Below are positions 12,853 through 24,800 of a stretch of 64,000 nucleotides of DNA, piece after piece (position 1 is the first letter of the stretch; each line of letters opens with the position of its first letter). Origin of the DNA: Gnetum montanum (taxonomy: Eukaryota > Streptophyta > Gnetopsida > Gnetales > Gnetaceae); NCBI GenBank assembly GCA_015680685.1, contig MNCI01029993.1, positions 108,634 through 172,633 of the forward strand, given 5' to 3'. The translations under genes were made by a program, and so were the position numbers. The notes beneath the pieces were generated by a model. It worked only from the letters and a program-made list of their open reading frames with translations. It was not told the DNA's origin and did no database searches.

Positions 12853-13080
12853 GCCAATGTAACTTGCAATTCTGTTAAAAATATGATGAGAAAACTTTGC
12901 TTGTTTTGCCCTTGCTACGTTGTGCTACGCTATGTAGCATAGCACTCTGTACTGGCTAATTTCTAATTTTTCCTTGCATGAACATCTTGCTAAAGCTTGT
13001 AGTCGGACATTTGTTTGATCTTCCGAAGGCCTGCTACACTGCTCAGCGTAGCGTAGCGTAGCAAGCTTCCCCACTAGAAA

Positions 13081-14064
13081 ACTTGCCAAACTGTTTTGTC
13101 CATCCTGAGCACCGTCGACAACTCCCAACATGGTTTTCTGAGTAGACTGTGAACCGGGTGAAACACCTAGGTGGGCAGGCTGGAGAGTCCATCGGGCCTG
13201 TCAACTTTGGAGGTAGAAAACTTGCCGAACTAAACAACCTAAACTTAGTGCATTCATTTCCTGCCAAATTGTCACGAGGCTACACTTGTGGAAATGTTTG
13301 TCTCAGTTCCAAGACGCTGGTGAAGCAACAATGCCTTGAAATTTTATGGTGTTTTAGTGTCAATAGTTATGTGCAATGGTAGTAATGGGCATTATGAAAG
13401 TTGTGTAACGGCCTAGGTGGTGGACATAACCAACACAGGACATGGGCATTTAAACACCTAAATGAGTGGCTATAAAAGGAAGTAGATGTTGTGGGGGTAG
13501 AGAAGGGCATGACCTCCTTTCTCTTTGGCACGATAACATGGTGTGAGATGGCGGGTAGCACCTATAGCCTTCCCTCTCTCTTTTGTAGCAGTAGGATACA
13601 CTGCAAATGATTTCAATGGAAAGTAAGGGACTCTCAACACTAGTGGAAGGGCTAAGCAATAGGAGATCATCTATTGAGAACTTTCCTCTCTAGAGGAAAC
13701 CATCAGACGAAAATTTCTCTTTCTTTGGTGTATCATTATTGGCCAACCTCTCCCCTCTCTAGTAGGGCATGTGATGGTGGTGATTATGATAGTAATGGAA
13801 ATGCATGGCAACTACAACTAGCTACAACATGTGACCTCCCTATGTAATGCATGACAAGCAAATGACCTCCTTGTGCAACACATGATAGGTAGGTGAGGTC
13901 CTTAGGTAGTTGTGGCAAATGTAGACACACAAACAACAGCGGGGTGCATGGTAAGCTATGGTGGGCCTCCCCTTTCTCGAGCAGTAGCTAGGAAACCTAT
14001 GATGGTGGTAGTACCCATAGCAGTTATGGGAATGATGACTAGAGGCCTCTCCTCTAGCTACAAG
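13081..14064. other. No gene; unassigned repeat-like sequence
   Basis: No domain is recognised in any frame. A plus-strand TATAAAAG at 13471-13478, followed by pyrimidine-rich and ctctctagtag-type segments recurring near 13690, 13750, 13970 and 14050, suggests LTR or leader sequence of another element. There is no supporting primer site or terminal repeat. Confidence 0.4.
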
Positions 14065-15550
14065 CAGTGACAGTAGCAATAACTAGAGCAATTGAAAATG
14101 TTGGTGGCTAGAACACCGAGAGGTTAATGCGTGCATAGCCTAACCCTAAGTCCATGCAAGGGCCTACTAGAGGTGGAGATGGGGTGCCTTGAATGGTCTT
14201 GTCAATCAAATAGGGACTTAGCAGATGTAACCAAGGTGTAGTATGGTTAGCCATGATGTTGATGTGAAATGGTGCTAAGTGTTTGAAGAGTGTTTTCGGT
14301 GTCAATGATGTTGATGAGGTCGAGTGTAGTTAGGTTTTTGGCAACAACAAGGGTGCCAACATGCAGGGGGCCACCACCCAAGCATAGTTTTAAGCATGGT
14401 TATGTGATGAAATAGAAAAAAATGCAAATGAAATGCTAAAAATACAAGGAAAGAAAGAGAGAAATAGAACACCACCCCAAATGGGAGTAAACATAGTTAA
14501 CACCAAGAGGGGTTATAAGGTACGTGGTGTACAACATGTGCAGTGAACAATATAGTCACTATCTTGGAGGTGTCTGACTGTGAAGACTAATGTTTTGTCA
14601 AGGTGTCTACATCTACTAGGTTGGCCATCATGGTGTACTGTTGACTGTAGTGTTCTAGTGGGTTGCGGTGGTCTACAAATTTGTTAGTATGCCTTCAATT
14701 CTCTCCCAATTACTCCTTCAAGTTTGCCAAGTCTCTGGTTTGCTAAGCCTTAAATTTTCCAACCCTGAATGTTTGCTTGCTTAAATTTTTCCTACCCCAA
14801 AAGCATCGAGGGTAGGGGTATTTATAAGGTTAGGCTTAACATGAAATGTAGGGTGAATGCCACGTGCCAAAGAGGACAATTGGGACTCCACTTTCATCCA
14901 ACTACACTTTCCACTAAGGTTGGTGCTATTATGCTTTTCTATGCCTTGCTAGACTCTACAAGACTATGAGACTATGACTACGCTGCTAATCTGCATGTGC
15001 ATGTTCTGAGGGGATCACAAGGTACCTAAAAAAATGAAAATTTAGAGACTATGCTCTCCACTGTCTTGCATGGGGTAGAGTGTAGTTACAATTTTGAGGC
15101 CAAAAAGGGGATACAAAAAGATGCATTTTGCTAACTACACTTTCTAGAGATGAGTTGAAGCTAAGCTAAGTAGTGTTGTCATGCTATGAAGGCCACTAGA
15201 GGTCATTATGGCTAACTATGCTCTAGACTGGGGGAGAGCGTAGTCCCCCACTTAAAAAAATTTTTGCAAAAAATGGCTATGTTGACTACACTCTCCACTA
15301 GAGGCTAACTATGCTCCCGACTGGGGATGAGCATAGTCCTAGCACTTGTCAAAACTTGTGGAAACTAGCTTTCAGTTGACTACGCCTAACTACACTCTAG
15401 GCTAGGGGAGAGCGTAGTCTTAACACTTAGAAAAATTTACAAAAATTGGGCCTTCATGCTAAATATGCTCTCCATGAGAGGCTGACTACCCTCTGGGGTA
15501 GTGGAGAGCATAGTCTTAGCACTAAAAAAAATTTGCAAAAAATGGGCTCG
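14065..15550 (-). mobile_element. LTR-C, related to the LTR of copy B, minus orientation
   Basis: About 1.2 kb aligns with 27960-29266 at high similarity, including gagaaatagaacaccacccc, the TTTATAAGG TATA area, aggggatcacaaggtaccta and the ACTACGCTCTCCACT repeats. The minus-strand TATA box (plus TATTTATA) is at 14819-14826. LTR-C continues further upstream (in element sense) than LTR-B, through a tandem hairpin array to about 15550. No gag follows at its lower edge, so it is either a solo or truncated LTR or the 3' LTR of copy B. The interval 15551-19330 between it and aORF-B would then be internal sequence of B. Confidence 0.7.
15195..15545. repeat. Tandem ~80-105 bp units, each with an ACTACGCTCT / AGAGCGTAGT hairpin
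   Basis: Four units start near 15197, 15302, 15385 and 15479. Each contains CTAACTAYRCTC..., a short G-rich spacer such as gactgggggag, and the complementary AGAGCGTAGTC, followed by an A-rich segment ending in ttgcaaaaaatgg. Within a unit the two arms pair over about 10 bp. Confidence 0.75.
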
Positions 15551-16024
15551 TGCGGACACTTGGGACAAATTTACAATCAAGATGTTATAGTCCAAATTTG
15601 GTGGTGTTTCATTGGTTCCTCTTTGTCAACGTCTAGAGGAGTAGCTCAAGAGACATTGACAAGAAATAGTAAAACACCATAGTAGGCTTGGCACCAACAT
15701 TGCCCTTTGGTGTAAGATCAGATGTCGTTGCACCATGCTCAAGAGTGTTGTGAATAGTGGTATGCTAAATGGCAAGTGAGAGGTGGTAGTAAAAGGTGTA
15801 AGTGATGTGCTAGGGATAAAAATGGGAAGGTAAGGTGTAAGCAAGGATATTGTGATGCAAGGACCTCATAGTTGATGGTGACCAGGGCACCAGAATGGCT
15901 TACCCTTGAAAATGTTGACCTCTCGTTGGAGTGCTTGTGAGAGAGTCAAGGTGTAGATTCAAGGCTAAGCCAGTTTTGAAATTGCTTTACTACTGGGTTG
16001 CTTGGGGATGTGCTTTTTCCCTTT

Positions 16025-16092
<68 letters not shown>

Positions 16093-16889
16093 TTTTACCT
16101 TTTTTTCTTTTTTGCTATGAGGTGAACCTTCTTTGGGCTCTGCACTTTGCAAAATGCTTATTATGAAGTGAAATGTTTGCCATCAAGTGAGTTGAGTATC
16201 ACTAGATGGGCTTTGCTTCATCATTGATGAAACTGCATGGCATCTGTACAATAGGTGTTTCCTCCTTAGGATGACTAATGTTACATCCACCTAGGCTTTG
16301 ACCTACCAATAGAGGTTTCCCATGGGATGACTTATGTTATGTCTACCTTAGGAAGCTTAGTGTCTGATGAGATGTGTGAGGAGGATGTCGTGTGGTCATA
16401 GCACATGAGTGTCTAGGAGGGTTTATAATCTTGGCTATGCAAGGAATAAAAGAGTATTGGAATGTAGGAGTAGATGTGGATAGGCTATAATGGGATAGGG
16501 GGATGTGCACTCTTGAGAGGCTCCAATAGTCCAATCGTGCACATCTGAGCATTGTGACGACTTGCTACTATGATGAGATGCACCTTTGCATGATGACCTG
16601 AGGCTTCATCCTACAAACACAACTCCAAAAATATGGGAAAACCACACAACACAAAATGCAAATAAAATTTAGGGAGTGAAGATGTTGTAAGTGCACCAAA
16701 GGCTATGCCCATGGCAGGTGCTCAAAAAGCTAGTAAAATGTAGAGGGCAAAGATGTTGCAAGTGCTCCAAAGGTTGCACCCATTGTAGGTGCTCCATTCT
16801 TGGACATGCAACTTTCTTGCCTATGTGGTATAGGAGGGAAACAAGGGCAGTGCTCACTCACTGACTTGTGGGAGGATGAAAGGAATCAT
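15551..16889. other. No gene; includes a 62-bp poly-T tract
   Basis: Nothing coding is recognised. About 16029-16090 is a nearly pure poly-T run interrupted only by CC. The Phe-rich and Lys-rich frames across it (15931-16152) are artefacts of that tract. The TTCCTCCTTAGGATGAC and TTTCCCATGGGATGAC segments near 16260 and 16320 are a short imperfect repeat. Confidence 0.6.
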
Positions 16890-17410
16890 TAGTGGCTAAC
16901 CACAAACCTAGTTTAAGATCTTGGTGGACCATGGCTTTACTAGTTCAAGGCTCTAACATCTTGTGAACCCAGTTTAAGGTCCTGGTAGATTATGTTATCT
17001 TAGTTTATAATCCCAATGAACTATTCTATGCTAGTTTAATGTCATAGTAGACCAGTTATGCCAGTTTAATGTCATGGTAGATGGATTGTATGTGTGTGTG
17101 CTAGTTTAACATCATAGCAAATGGATGGTATGCTAGTTTACTGTCATAGCAGATGGATGATGTGTGTGTGCCAGTTTAACATCATAGTAGATAGACGATG
17201 TGCTAGTTTAACATCATAGCAAACAAGCTATGCTAGTTTAGCATCATAGTGGACAAATGCAATGCTAGTTTAACATCATAGTAGACAAGCTATTCTAGTT
17301 TAGCATCGTAGCAAACAAATGTTGTGCTAATTTACTATCATAGTAGATGAGTTATACCAAATTAGCATTGTAGCAGGTGAATGCTATGCTAGTTTAACAT
17401 CATAGAGGAT
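16890..17410 (+). repeat. Tandem array, CTAGTTTAACATCATAGTAGA unit (about 30-40 bp)
   Basis: At least twelve consecutive imperfect units, each starting with (C)TAGTTTAA and continuing with ATCATAGYAGAC or a close variant, sometimes with tgtgtgtg between. The first units (agtttaagatcttggtggacc, agtttaaggtcctggtagat) link this array to the TAGTTTAAGGTC repeats at 23410-23715. Two more related copies lie at 17735-17780. Confidence 0.85.
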
Positions 17411-17879
17411 GAGCTACTTACCTTGCTTCATTGATGTGCCATGCTACATGTTAGATGTAATGTGGCTTCATGTATGAATGGTTCACTAGATTAGCAAACT
17501 CATCTCCATCTTGATTAGCAATCTTTAATGCTTCATTATCATAGGCCTTAGTGACCAAAGGTGAGAAGATCTGCTCATGTATAGCTATGTCATGTTCATG
17601 CAAAACCAACTAAAAAAAATCAAGTGGTACCTATTTCACAAAGTCAATATGCACAATGGAAAAAACAATGCAGTGAAGTTTGACTAAGTATGCATGCAAG
17701 TTGCTATAAAAGGTAAGCATGTTTGTGCTAGTTTTAGGCCTCGACAAGTAGTATGCATGCTAGTTTTAGGTCTTAGTGAATCATAGATGTGTTAGATGTC
17801 TCTTTCCAGGGAGGATTGATCATGCCCAAGAAGTGAAATTAAGTTGCATGTTTGTAAGGTAGCAAAAATCACAATGCTA

Positions 17880-19330
17880 AGCTAAGCATGGGTGACTACA
17901 CTTTCATCCAACTACACTCTCCATTAGGCCTTCAATGTGGAGCGTAGTTCTAGGTTGGTGGATCATTACATGACCCTAGGAGGGTATATAGGCATGCTTT
18001 CACTATGGGTAAGTTGTCATTTTCTTATTTTCAACTATGACGTCTAAAGCATAGTTTTTCCATTATTGTTGCATTGCTACTAGTGGAGAGCATAGTTTAG
18101 AAGAATGACACATCAAAGTGGACATCTACACCCAAGACTGGCAAACATTGCTAAGGGGGAGAGAGCACTAAACTACCTACCATAACCACATGTGGAGGAG
18201 AGGAGGTTGTCAGCGTCAACCAAGTACATTGACTATGCTCTCCCCTTTTGCTCATTTTTTCATTTGTTATTTTTTCATCCTTGGTAAGGGTTTGGGAGAG
18301 TAGTCCCATGCACCCTGCCATGGTAGTGGCTATTGTGGTCATGTGACACTATGGCTATGGTAGTAGGGAGGGTTTTGGGTGATGGGAGGTTTCTATTGGG
18401 CTGCAGGTTGCATTTCATGGTGCAGCTATAAGGGGAATGGTTGTAGCTGTGTGATGAAACATGGCCATAGGGGTCACGCATAGGGTTTTAGGATCACAGG
18501 GTTTGGGGGCCCTACACCATTGTAGTCATTATGTTCTTTTCCTTTCTCTTTGGTGCAACCACAAGGGAGGGTTTCGTTGCTGTGGTTTTGGGACACGAGG
18601 GTAGGCACTGTGGGTTCTGGCAACATGGTCGCAAGGGACCCTAGTACTTTGATGGAGGCCAAGGAATGACCTATTGAGGGGGCAAGGGTGAGGCAAGAAT
18701 CTATCCCTACATTTTTTTCTTGAAGTTTTTCTATTTTTATTTTTCTTTCAGAGGTTTGGGATGGTGGTGGTGAAAGAGGGAGAGAGGGTAGGGCTCTGCA
18801 GGTAGGATAGACATGACAACGCAGTGGACGCAACACATGGTAGGGCATGGGCGTAGTGCATGGTGGGCATGAAAGCAATGCATAGTGGACATAGTAGGTC
18901 ACAGTGCATGAAAGGTGGTGCGGTGGCAGTGTGTGGAGGCTATGCTATCCATTGCCATAGCTAGGACTATGCTCCCCATGCCTTGGAAATGTAGTTTCCA
19001 CCAAGTGTTTAACAAAATATTTGCTTTGCCAAGTGTTTGTTGAAATGTGTCTACCCTAAAAGTCCATTTTTTGGGACTACACTATCTATAGAGCATAGTT
19101 GGGAGTTAGAAAAAATTTGCAATTTGGGACTACACTCTCCATTAAGGTAGTTCGAAGTTAGAAAAAAGTTTGCAATTTCCAAGACTATGCTCTTCACTGA
19201 AGTAGTTTGGAGTTAGAAAAAATTTTGCGATTTCCAGGACTACACTCTCCACTAAGGCAATCTGAAGTTAAATTTTATAAATTATACATGATGCTAAACC
19301 TAGAAAATTTGCAAAATGTAATGTTAAGCT
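17880..19330. mobile_element. LTR-like sequence with ACTACACTCTCCACT repeats
   Basis: 17890-17960 (gactacactttcatccaactacactctccatt) matches 14880-14920 in LTR-C. 18960-19280 holds further ACTACRCTCTCCACTAAGG copies. Within 19073-19270 there are about three tandem units of roughly 60 bp, each containing gactacactctccact..., gaagttagaaaaaa and tttgcaatttcca. The middle (18000-18950) is richer in G/C, with many catggtggg and tagggcatgg elements and no recognised domain. It is probably derived from the LTR or U3 of the copy B family. Confidence 0.5.
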
Positions 19331-19554
19331 CATAAAAATGTGTTGTATCCCAATGAGTACTAGGTGCATCAAATGGATTAATTGATGTCCTATACCCACG
19401 AGGCCCTAGAGTGCATTGCCAAGATTAGGATATTTTTTCTTTGTTAGTCTATGTTGCATTGTGTTAATTTTACTAACTTGTCTTAATAATTTAATTCCAA
19501 AATTTTCATCTATGTATGTATCCTAACATTTTGCTTATAACTTGGGAGTTTCAG

Positions 19555-22500
19555 GGTGTTGTTGAAGCTTATTTTGATCATAGTTGAGCTCGTGGACATC
19601 CTATGCTACATGAGCAAATATGTTTCTAACACACCTACACCAAATATGTAGGTGGGCCATTAGGTGATGTGGTTCTAGCTAGGGGCTCGTGAGTTCTTGG
19701 AATACCTACTATAGCAATTTAGTGTGATCATGTGGTCACACTTGGTGGTGGAGGCTGTTAGCGCTATCACTGAGACATTACTACCTAGGGCTAACTAGGA
19801 CATCCTAAAATTCATCTCAGATGAGCCCATTGCTAATGTTGGTGGGGTAGGTAGTCTGGGTAGAGGTCCTAAGAATGCTCAGCAACTATCCAAGATATGG
19901 CAAATCATGGGATTTGTTTGTTACAATAAGAGCAACACCCTTTTTATCACAATGCAGGTGCACACTTTGTTCCAAAAACCACCTAGAATTATCTACTACA
20001 CTGGAGAGTGAGTGCTTTTATGATTCTCATAGTATTTTTTGCTACTTGCTCATGTTAAATTGCTAACAGCTTGTGATTAGTGCTAGGTTCAAAGTTGATG
20101 AGGAGGGCCTGCATGATGAGGTGGATGCTCTAGCCTTGACCCACACTACTTTGAAGGTGCTCTAATCTAGCATGAATGTTCAAGTAGTTGTGATTGAGTA
20201 GGTGGAGCCAGATCTGGAGGCCTATCCCACCCAATACCCAAAGGCATATGAGCAATGTAGGATCCATAGCTGGTTGGATGAGGAGTGGGCTACTAGTGAG
20301 ATTAACATCGAGGAGATTCTTGCAACACCACCCTCATCTCGCACCCCATTTGTACCACATACATGTCTATGTTTTGACTCTTGGCTCATGTGGTTATTCA
20401 TGTATCTTCCAATTTGCCTCATTTGCATGATTCTAACATTGATGTTGATTTTCCCTTGTTACAGCATTGGTTGCCTTAACCAAGGTGACGATGATCACCA
20501 TGGGCCATACAGAGGCCACCCTCATCATGAAGTATGGTGATGTGAAGGATTTGCAACACTAGTTGTGCCACAAAGCATCAGATACATTGATATCTTAGCT
20601 CACATGCATTGGGTTGATGAACCTATTTTTGACCCTTAGCCTAAGTATTCTAATGGCTAAAATGGTTAGCAACATCGACTCCTTCAACAGTGACACTAGG
20701 CAATTTCTCACCCAGAGGTGTGGTGTGACGATAGTGTTGGACCTCAGCAAGGCCTTCTTTGTCAACCTCTTTGGCATCCCTACTAATTGTCTAATGATTA
20801 TTAATAAGGCTAACAAGAAAGTGGATTGCATAGGTAAGATCGAGGATCAGTTGGAGGCCACCCAATCTCACAAGGGCATACTGATTAAGGATGTGCTAAT
20901 GCCTGAGGTACGAGAGCTCTACCCTCTTTTCCACACTTGTGCCTTTCCAAAGTTGCTCTCCCAAGGAAAGATCCTTGTGATGGAACAAGCACAAGTAATA
21001 AAGGAGGTGCTGCTAGAGGGTATGAGGTTCAACTAGGCCACATATATCACCACTAGCCTACATGCAGAGATCTCTAGGCTACAGTTCAACCTTCAAGCAA
21101 GGTTCCACATCCACTTCACTTTCTTTGCAAGATACCTACAAAGGTTCTCAAGCACATGTCTAAGATAATGGACAATAGGTGGTGCAAGATTATGAGCAAC
21201 TATCCAAGCTATGGATCAAGCACATGTTCTCAACTACGCATGCACAAGACCCCTCAGAGGGGATCGATGAGTTGTTATCAATAACGACCAAGGGTCTCAT
21301 AGGACAGTCACATTACTCGTGTGATAGTGTAAGCAAGGATTCTCTAGTTGGCATTGGTGACATAAGCAAGGTAGACTGCTATATTGCAAAGATGGTGGGG
21401 CCATCTAAGGCCAAGATCAAGAGGCCACATCCTAAGGAGAAGGTTGCCCCTGATCCACATCAGGCTTCAAAGCTTGCGTGTAGGTGTTGCAGGTTAGTAT
21501 GGTGCATTAGTTATATTTGCGCATATATATTTTTATTTTTATATGTTTTTTCTATTATGAAATATTGTTAATTAGCTAAAAATGTTCTATGTGTACTAAT
21601 GTGCTATATGTGTTAATCAAAAAGAAAGGAGAGAGGGCTATAGGAGTAGTGATCAAGGTGGCAACAGAGGAAGCATCTTCTCAAGCTAGGGAGGAGGAGG
21701 CTCATGCAGATGACCTACATGAGGTAATAAAGATCCTTTAGTAGTTGGAGGAAGAGGGGTTGCTCCACCCTGATGAGGGTGATTTTGACAGCTTGTTCAA
21801 TGGTGTGCAGTTAGGTGATCCCCCTACACTCACACCTGAGGGCTTGCTAGGTAACTAACTTATGTTGCCATCTGTTATTACCTGTTTTCTCTAGTATCTT
21901 TAGTTGTTCAACTATGTGCTATTTTCATTGTTGTGTTACAGCCTCAGATATTTCCACCAGTGGCCCCACATCTACCTATCGCATGGAGCCATGGATAGAC
22001 ATGTAAGATAAATTCACCTTCATGGAAGATGTTGTTGAAGACATGGTGGACCACTTGCAACAAGCAAACCCCAAGCTCAGTATGTGTGTAATGTTGTTTT
22101 CCTCTATGTTACTTTACTACTTGAGTGCTTAGTTTTTAGCTAAGATTGATCAATTATTTTATGCCTACAGGTCCTAAGCTGCAATGGGATTTGAGCAAGG
22201 TGGCCAAGGTGGATGTCCTCCCTGACCTCCCTCCTGAAGTTAATCAGATGCCTCACCACATGTACAAGACATTGAACCAGTGCACACTTTCTTGTGTGAA
22301 GGCATTATGGATCTATAGGCACTCAAATGAGCACCTGTGGAAACACGTGCATGAACTCCTAGAGAGGATGACTAGGCAAGATGAGAAGATCAAAGATCTT
22401 TAATCTAGATATGATTTCTTAGTGGCTAGATCATAGGGAGACAACACCTGGTGTACCTTTGAGATCAAGTATGCCTAATATTGGATAGCTCTCAGAGGTA

Positions 22501-23166
22501 AGAACAAGGCCACATGGGAGTTGATAAAGTAGCAACTATATATGGACTTGTCTGCCCAAAAGAACCAAGATAAAAAAAATTATAGCACGAAGGTCTATTG
22601 ATGGGGGAAAACATAGAAAAATCATAAGCACCAGTATAAGTGAGAGCATGACACGTACTTGCGATAGTACAAGGAGGAGTCTACAGAGCACCACCATCTT
22701 GAGATGTTTCTTGAGGTAATCAATGAGAGGCAAGCATACGAGTTGTTCACATGGCACACAATGGTGAATGACTCTCTTGAGAGGTGGATCATCACCCCTT
22801 CCAAAGAGGCTTCTTTTGCTACCTTTTCAATGGAGCCACTTACATGGACTGCCATGGACAAAGGCAAGATCCTTGCAAAGATTAACTTTGGCTAGGAGGA
22901 CTAGACACAACTTTCCGAGGTCGAGATCCTCCGACACTTAGAGGCTGACCTTAGAAAGTTACCTCCAAAACTCACTAATGTAGGACCCTCTTAGGTTAGG
23001 TTTTTTTTTACGCTTTTTTATGTTTGGAGTTAGCTTGTGTAGTGGATATTTGCTTACTTATCATGCATATTTTCTATGATTATGGTAGGTACCAGGCAAT
23101 ATTGTAAACCCCAGTGATGTAGTGGAGGAAGCAAAGCCACCACCCCCACCTAGTGCTACTAGTTGA
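19555..23166 (+). pseudogene. Multi-exon additional gene (aORF-B), antisense to retrotransposon copy B
   Basis: This is the second copy of the gene at 3578-7505. Proposed exons: 19555-20007, 20087-about 20351, 20465-21492, 21625-21850, 21942-22079, 22171-22994 and 23089-23166 (TGA at 23164-23166). Introns lie at the same places as in copy A. Matching protein blocks include FSVIMWSHL / FSVIVWS, TLLPRAN in both, GLHDEVDALAL / GLHGDTDALAL, CAFPKLLSQGKI / HAFPKLLTQGKL, and the NHKHQYK / NHKHMYK block before the C terminus. Many substitutions separate the copies, so this is not a recent duplication. B has TAG at 19796-19798 where A has CAG (3819-3821). Function unknown. The product seems alpha-helical with a coiled-coil-like C-terminal half. 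It converges with the protease of copy B. Confidence 0.6.
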
Positions 23167-23187
23167 GCATGACCTAGATGTACCAAA

Positions 23188-23211
23188 CCCCCCCCCCCCC
23201 CCCCCCCCCCC
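23188..23211. repeat. Poly-C tract of 24 bases
   Basis: An uninterrupted run of 24 C directly after the stop codon region of aORF-B. The length is likely to be unreliable in the assembly. Confidence 0.95.
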
Positions 23212-23409
23212 TTGCTGGGCTTTTTGCTACATTTTTTTTCTTTGATGCTATTCATGCCATGTACTACTATTCATATTACATTTGATGGATGATTATTTAC
23301 TATTTGGTATGTGTGATGTGTAGACTTCTTTTTTTATGGTCATTTGCTATGCACTTGCTATTCTTATGACATAATAAATTAATGTGTTAACTTAGGATTA
23401 TGCAACAAT

Positions 23410-23715
23410 AGTGTGACTAGGCCATTTCAGACCCCATGCTAGTTTAAGGCCATCTTGGGCCACTACAATGGGATTGGAGGTGATAAGTTAAGACTATTTC
23501 TAGTCCACTGTGATTGCTAGTTTAAGGTTGTTTCAGGCCACATGTGCAACTAGTTTAAGGGCAATAGTTTAAGGTTTTTTTGGGCCACAACGCTACCAAT
23601 TTAATGCCTTGGTGGACCACATGTCACCAGTTTAAGGTCTTGGCGAGCCCTGACAATAGTTTAAGGTCATTCTAGGCCACAATAGTAGTTTAAGGCCATT
23701 TTGGGCCTAGTATGT
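23410..23715 (+). repeat. Imperfect direct repeats, CTAGTTTAAGGTC..TTGGGCCAC unit
   Basis: About eight copies of a 28-45 bp unit, for example tagtttaaggccatcttggg, agtttaaggtcttggcgagc and agtttaaggtcattctaggc, fill the gap between the convergent aORF-B and the protease. The position equals that of 7575-7790 in copy A. Confidence 0.85.
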
Positions 23716-23976
23716 TGCTATCTCTCTTTTTGTAATTTTTGCTTTTATAATTTTTGTGCATTTTGATGTTTTTTATGCATTTTGATGTTAAGCAAATGAA
23801 TGCATAAACAAAGCAAAATGATGCATGATCTAAGTAATCAATCTAAATGTAAATATGTAAACAAGTGCAATGCAAGAAAAATTTAAAAATAGATGGCACG
23901 TAAAAGCAAAGAGTAGGTAGGCACCTAGCACATTTAGGGCTAAAGGGGTACCTTAGTCGCGTAGTTGCTTCCTAAT

Positions 23977-24800
23977 TCAATGTGGGTTAGGAGATGCATA
24001 GAGCCTAAGGTGCACTATTCGGTAGTCTTCTAGGCCCTCTCTCGCTATATTTAAGGGAAATTCTACCCAAAGGACATCCTCTAGTAAGTCATCGACTTCT
24101 TCTATCCTTTCAAATGGATCTACCTCATGTGTTTCATTCTCATCCTTTGCTGCAAATGCATCATCAAGGAATTCCACCTTTGACCTTTGCTCTATATCTA
24201 TGTTGTTAATGGCTAGATCGGCTACATTATCACCATGGATAATGACCTCACCACCTTCATATGGAAGGTGGATTTCTTGATGGATCAAAGAGGAAACGAC
24301 CCATATTTGGGCCAACCATGGCCTACCTAATATTAAGTTAAAATTAGGCATTTCCTCTATGATGATGAATTCGAAAATGGTGGAGAATTCTTCCCTTGCC
24401 ATGAAGGCTATTGTGATGGTACTCTTATAATGATGCATGACCCATTAAAGAATTGCAAGCATGAGGTTTTCATTGGCTTGTTTTGGTCTGTAAGGCCTAA
24501 CTTATCGATCATGGTGTATGGGATAACATTTGTTGTTGCCCCATTGTCAACGTGCACCCTCCAAATCATGCATTGCCCAACACATATGGTGATAAACATG
24601 GAGGCTATTATGACATTACCCTTCTCAGGGTCATCATGAAATGCAAGGGGTGTGGAGCTTGATTCTAGCAATGTATGAGGCAACATCACAACATGGATGG
24701 AATTCTCATCTACTGGGATGTCCTCAATGACAAAAATGGAGGATAGCATCCACACTAGCACTTTGTAGTGGGCAGATGAGGTTAAGATTAGGTCATAAGG
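23977..24800 (-). pseudogene. Retroviral-type aspartic protease of copy B
   Basis: 24761-24408 (minus) contains VHVDNGATTNVIPYTMIDKLG, the active-site region with D-N-G-A-T in place of D-[ST]-G-A. 24438-23977 continues in another frame with FIIIEEMPNFNLILGRPWLA, the conserved ILGRPWL block, then an acidic tail ending near 23977. A frame change lies near 24420-24440. It is the last retroviral domain on this strand, with no RT, RNase H or integrase between it and aORF-B. Confidence 0.8.

Larger units (their letters stand above)
11890..13080 (-). mobile_element. 5' LTR region of copy A (minus orientation)
   Basis: The lower edge (about 11890-12010) resembles the lower edges of LTR-B (from about 27960) and LTR-C (about 14065), for example the aacacc.agaggtt and ccatgcaagggcc segments. 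A minus-strand TATA box lies at 12485-12492, matching the TATA boxes of the other two LTRs. The upper part carries the CTACGCT/AGCGTAG palindromes in place of the ACTACGCTCT hairpins of LTR-B and LTR-C, so copy A is a diverged subfamily. Neither terminus could be fixed to the base. Confidence 0.6.

Noticed and set aside
15931-16152. Phe-rich (plus) and Lys-rich (minus) ORFs
   Set aside because: Both are products of the poly-T tract at about 16029-16090 and contain no domain.
16890-17410. CRISPR-like repeat array
   Set aside because: The units are imperfect, there are no unique spacers of constant length, and the context is a plant transposon region.
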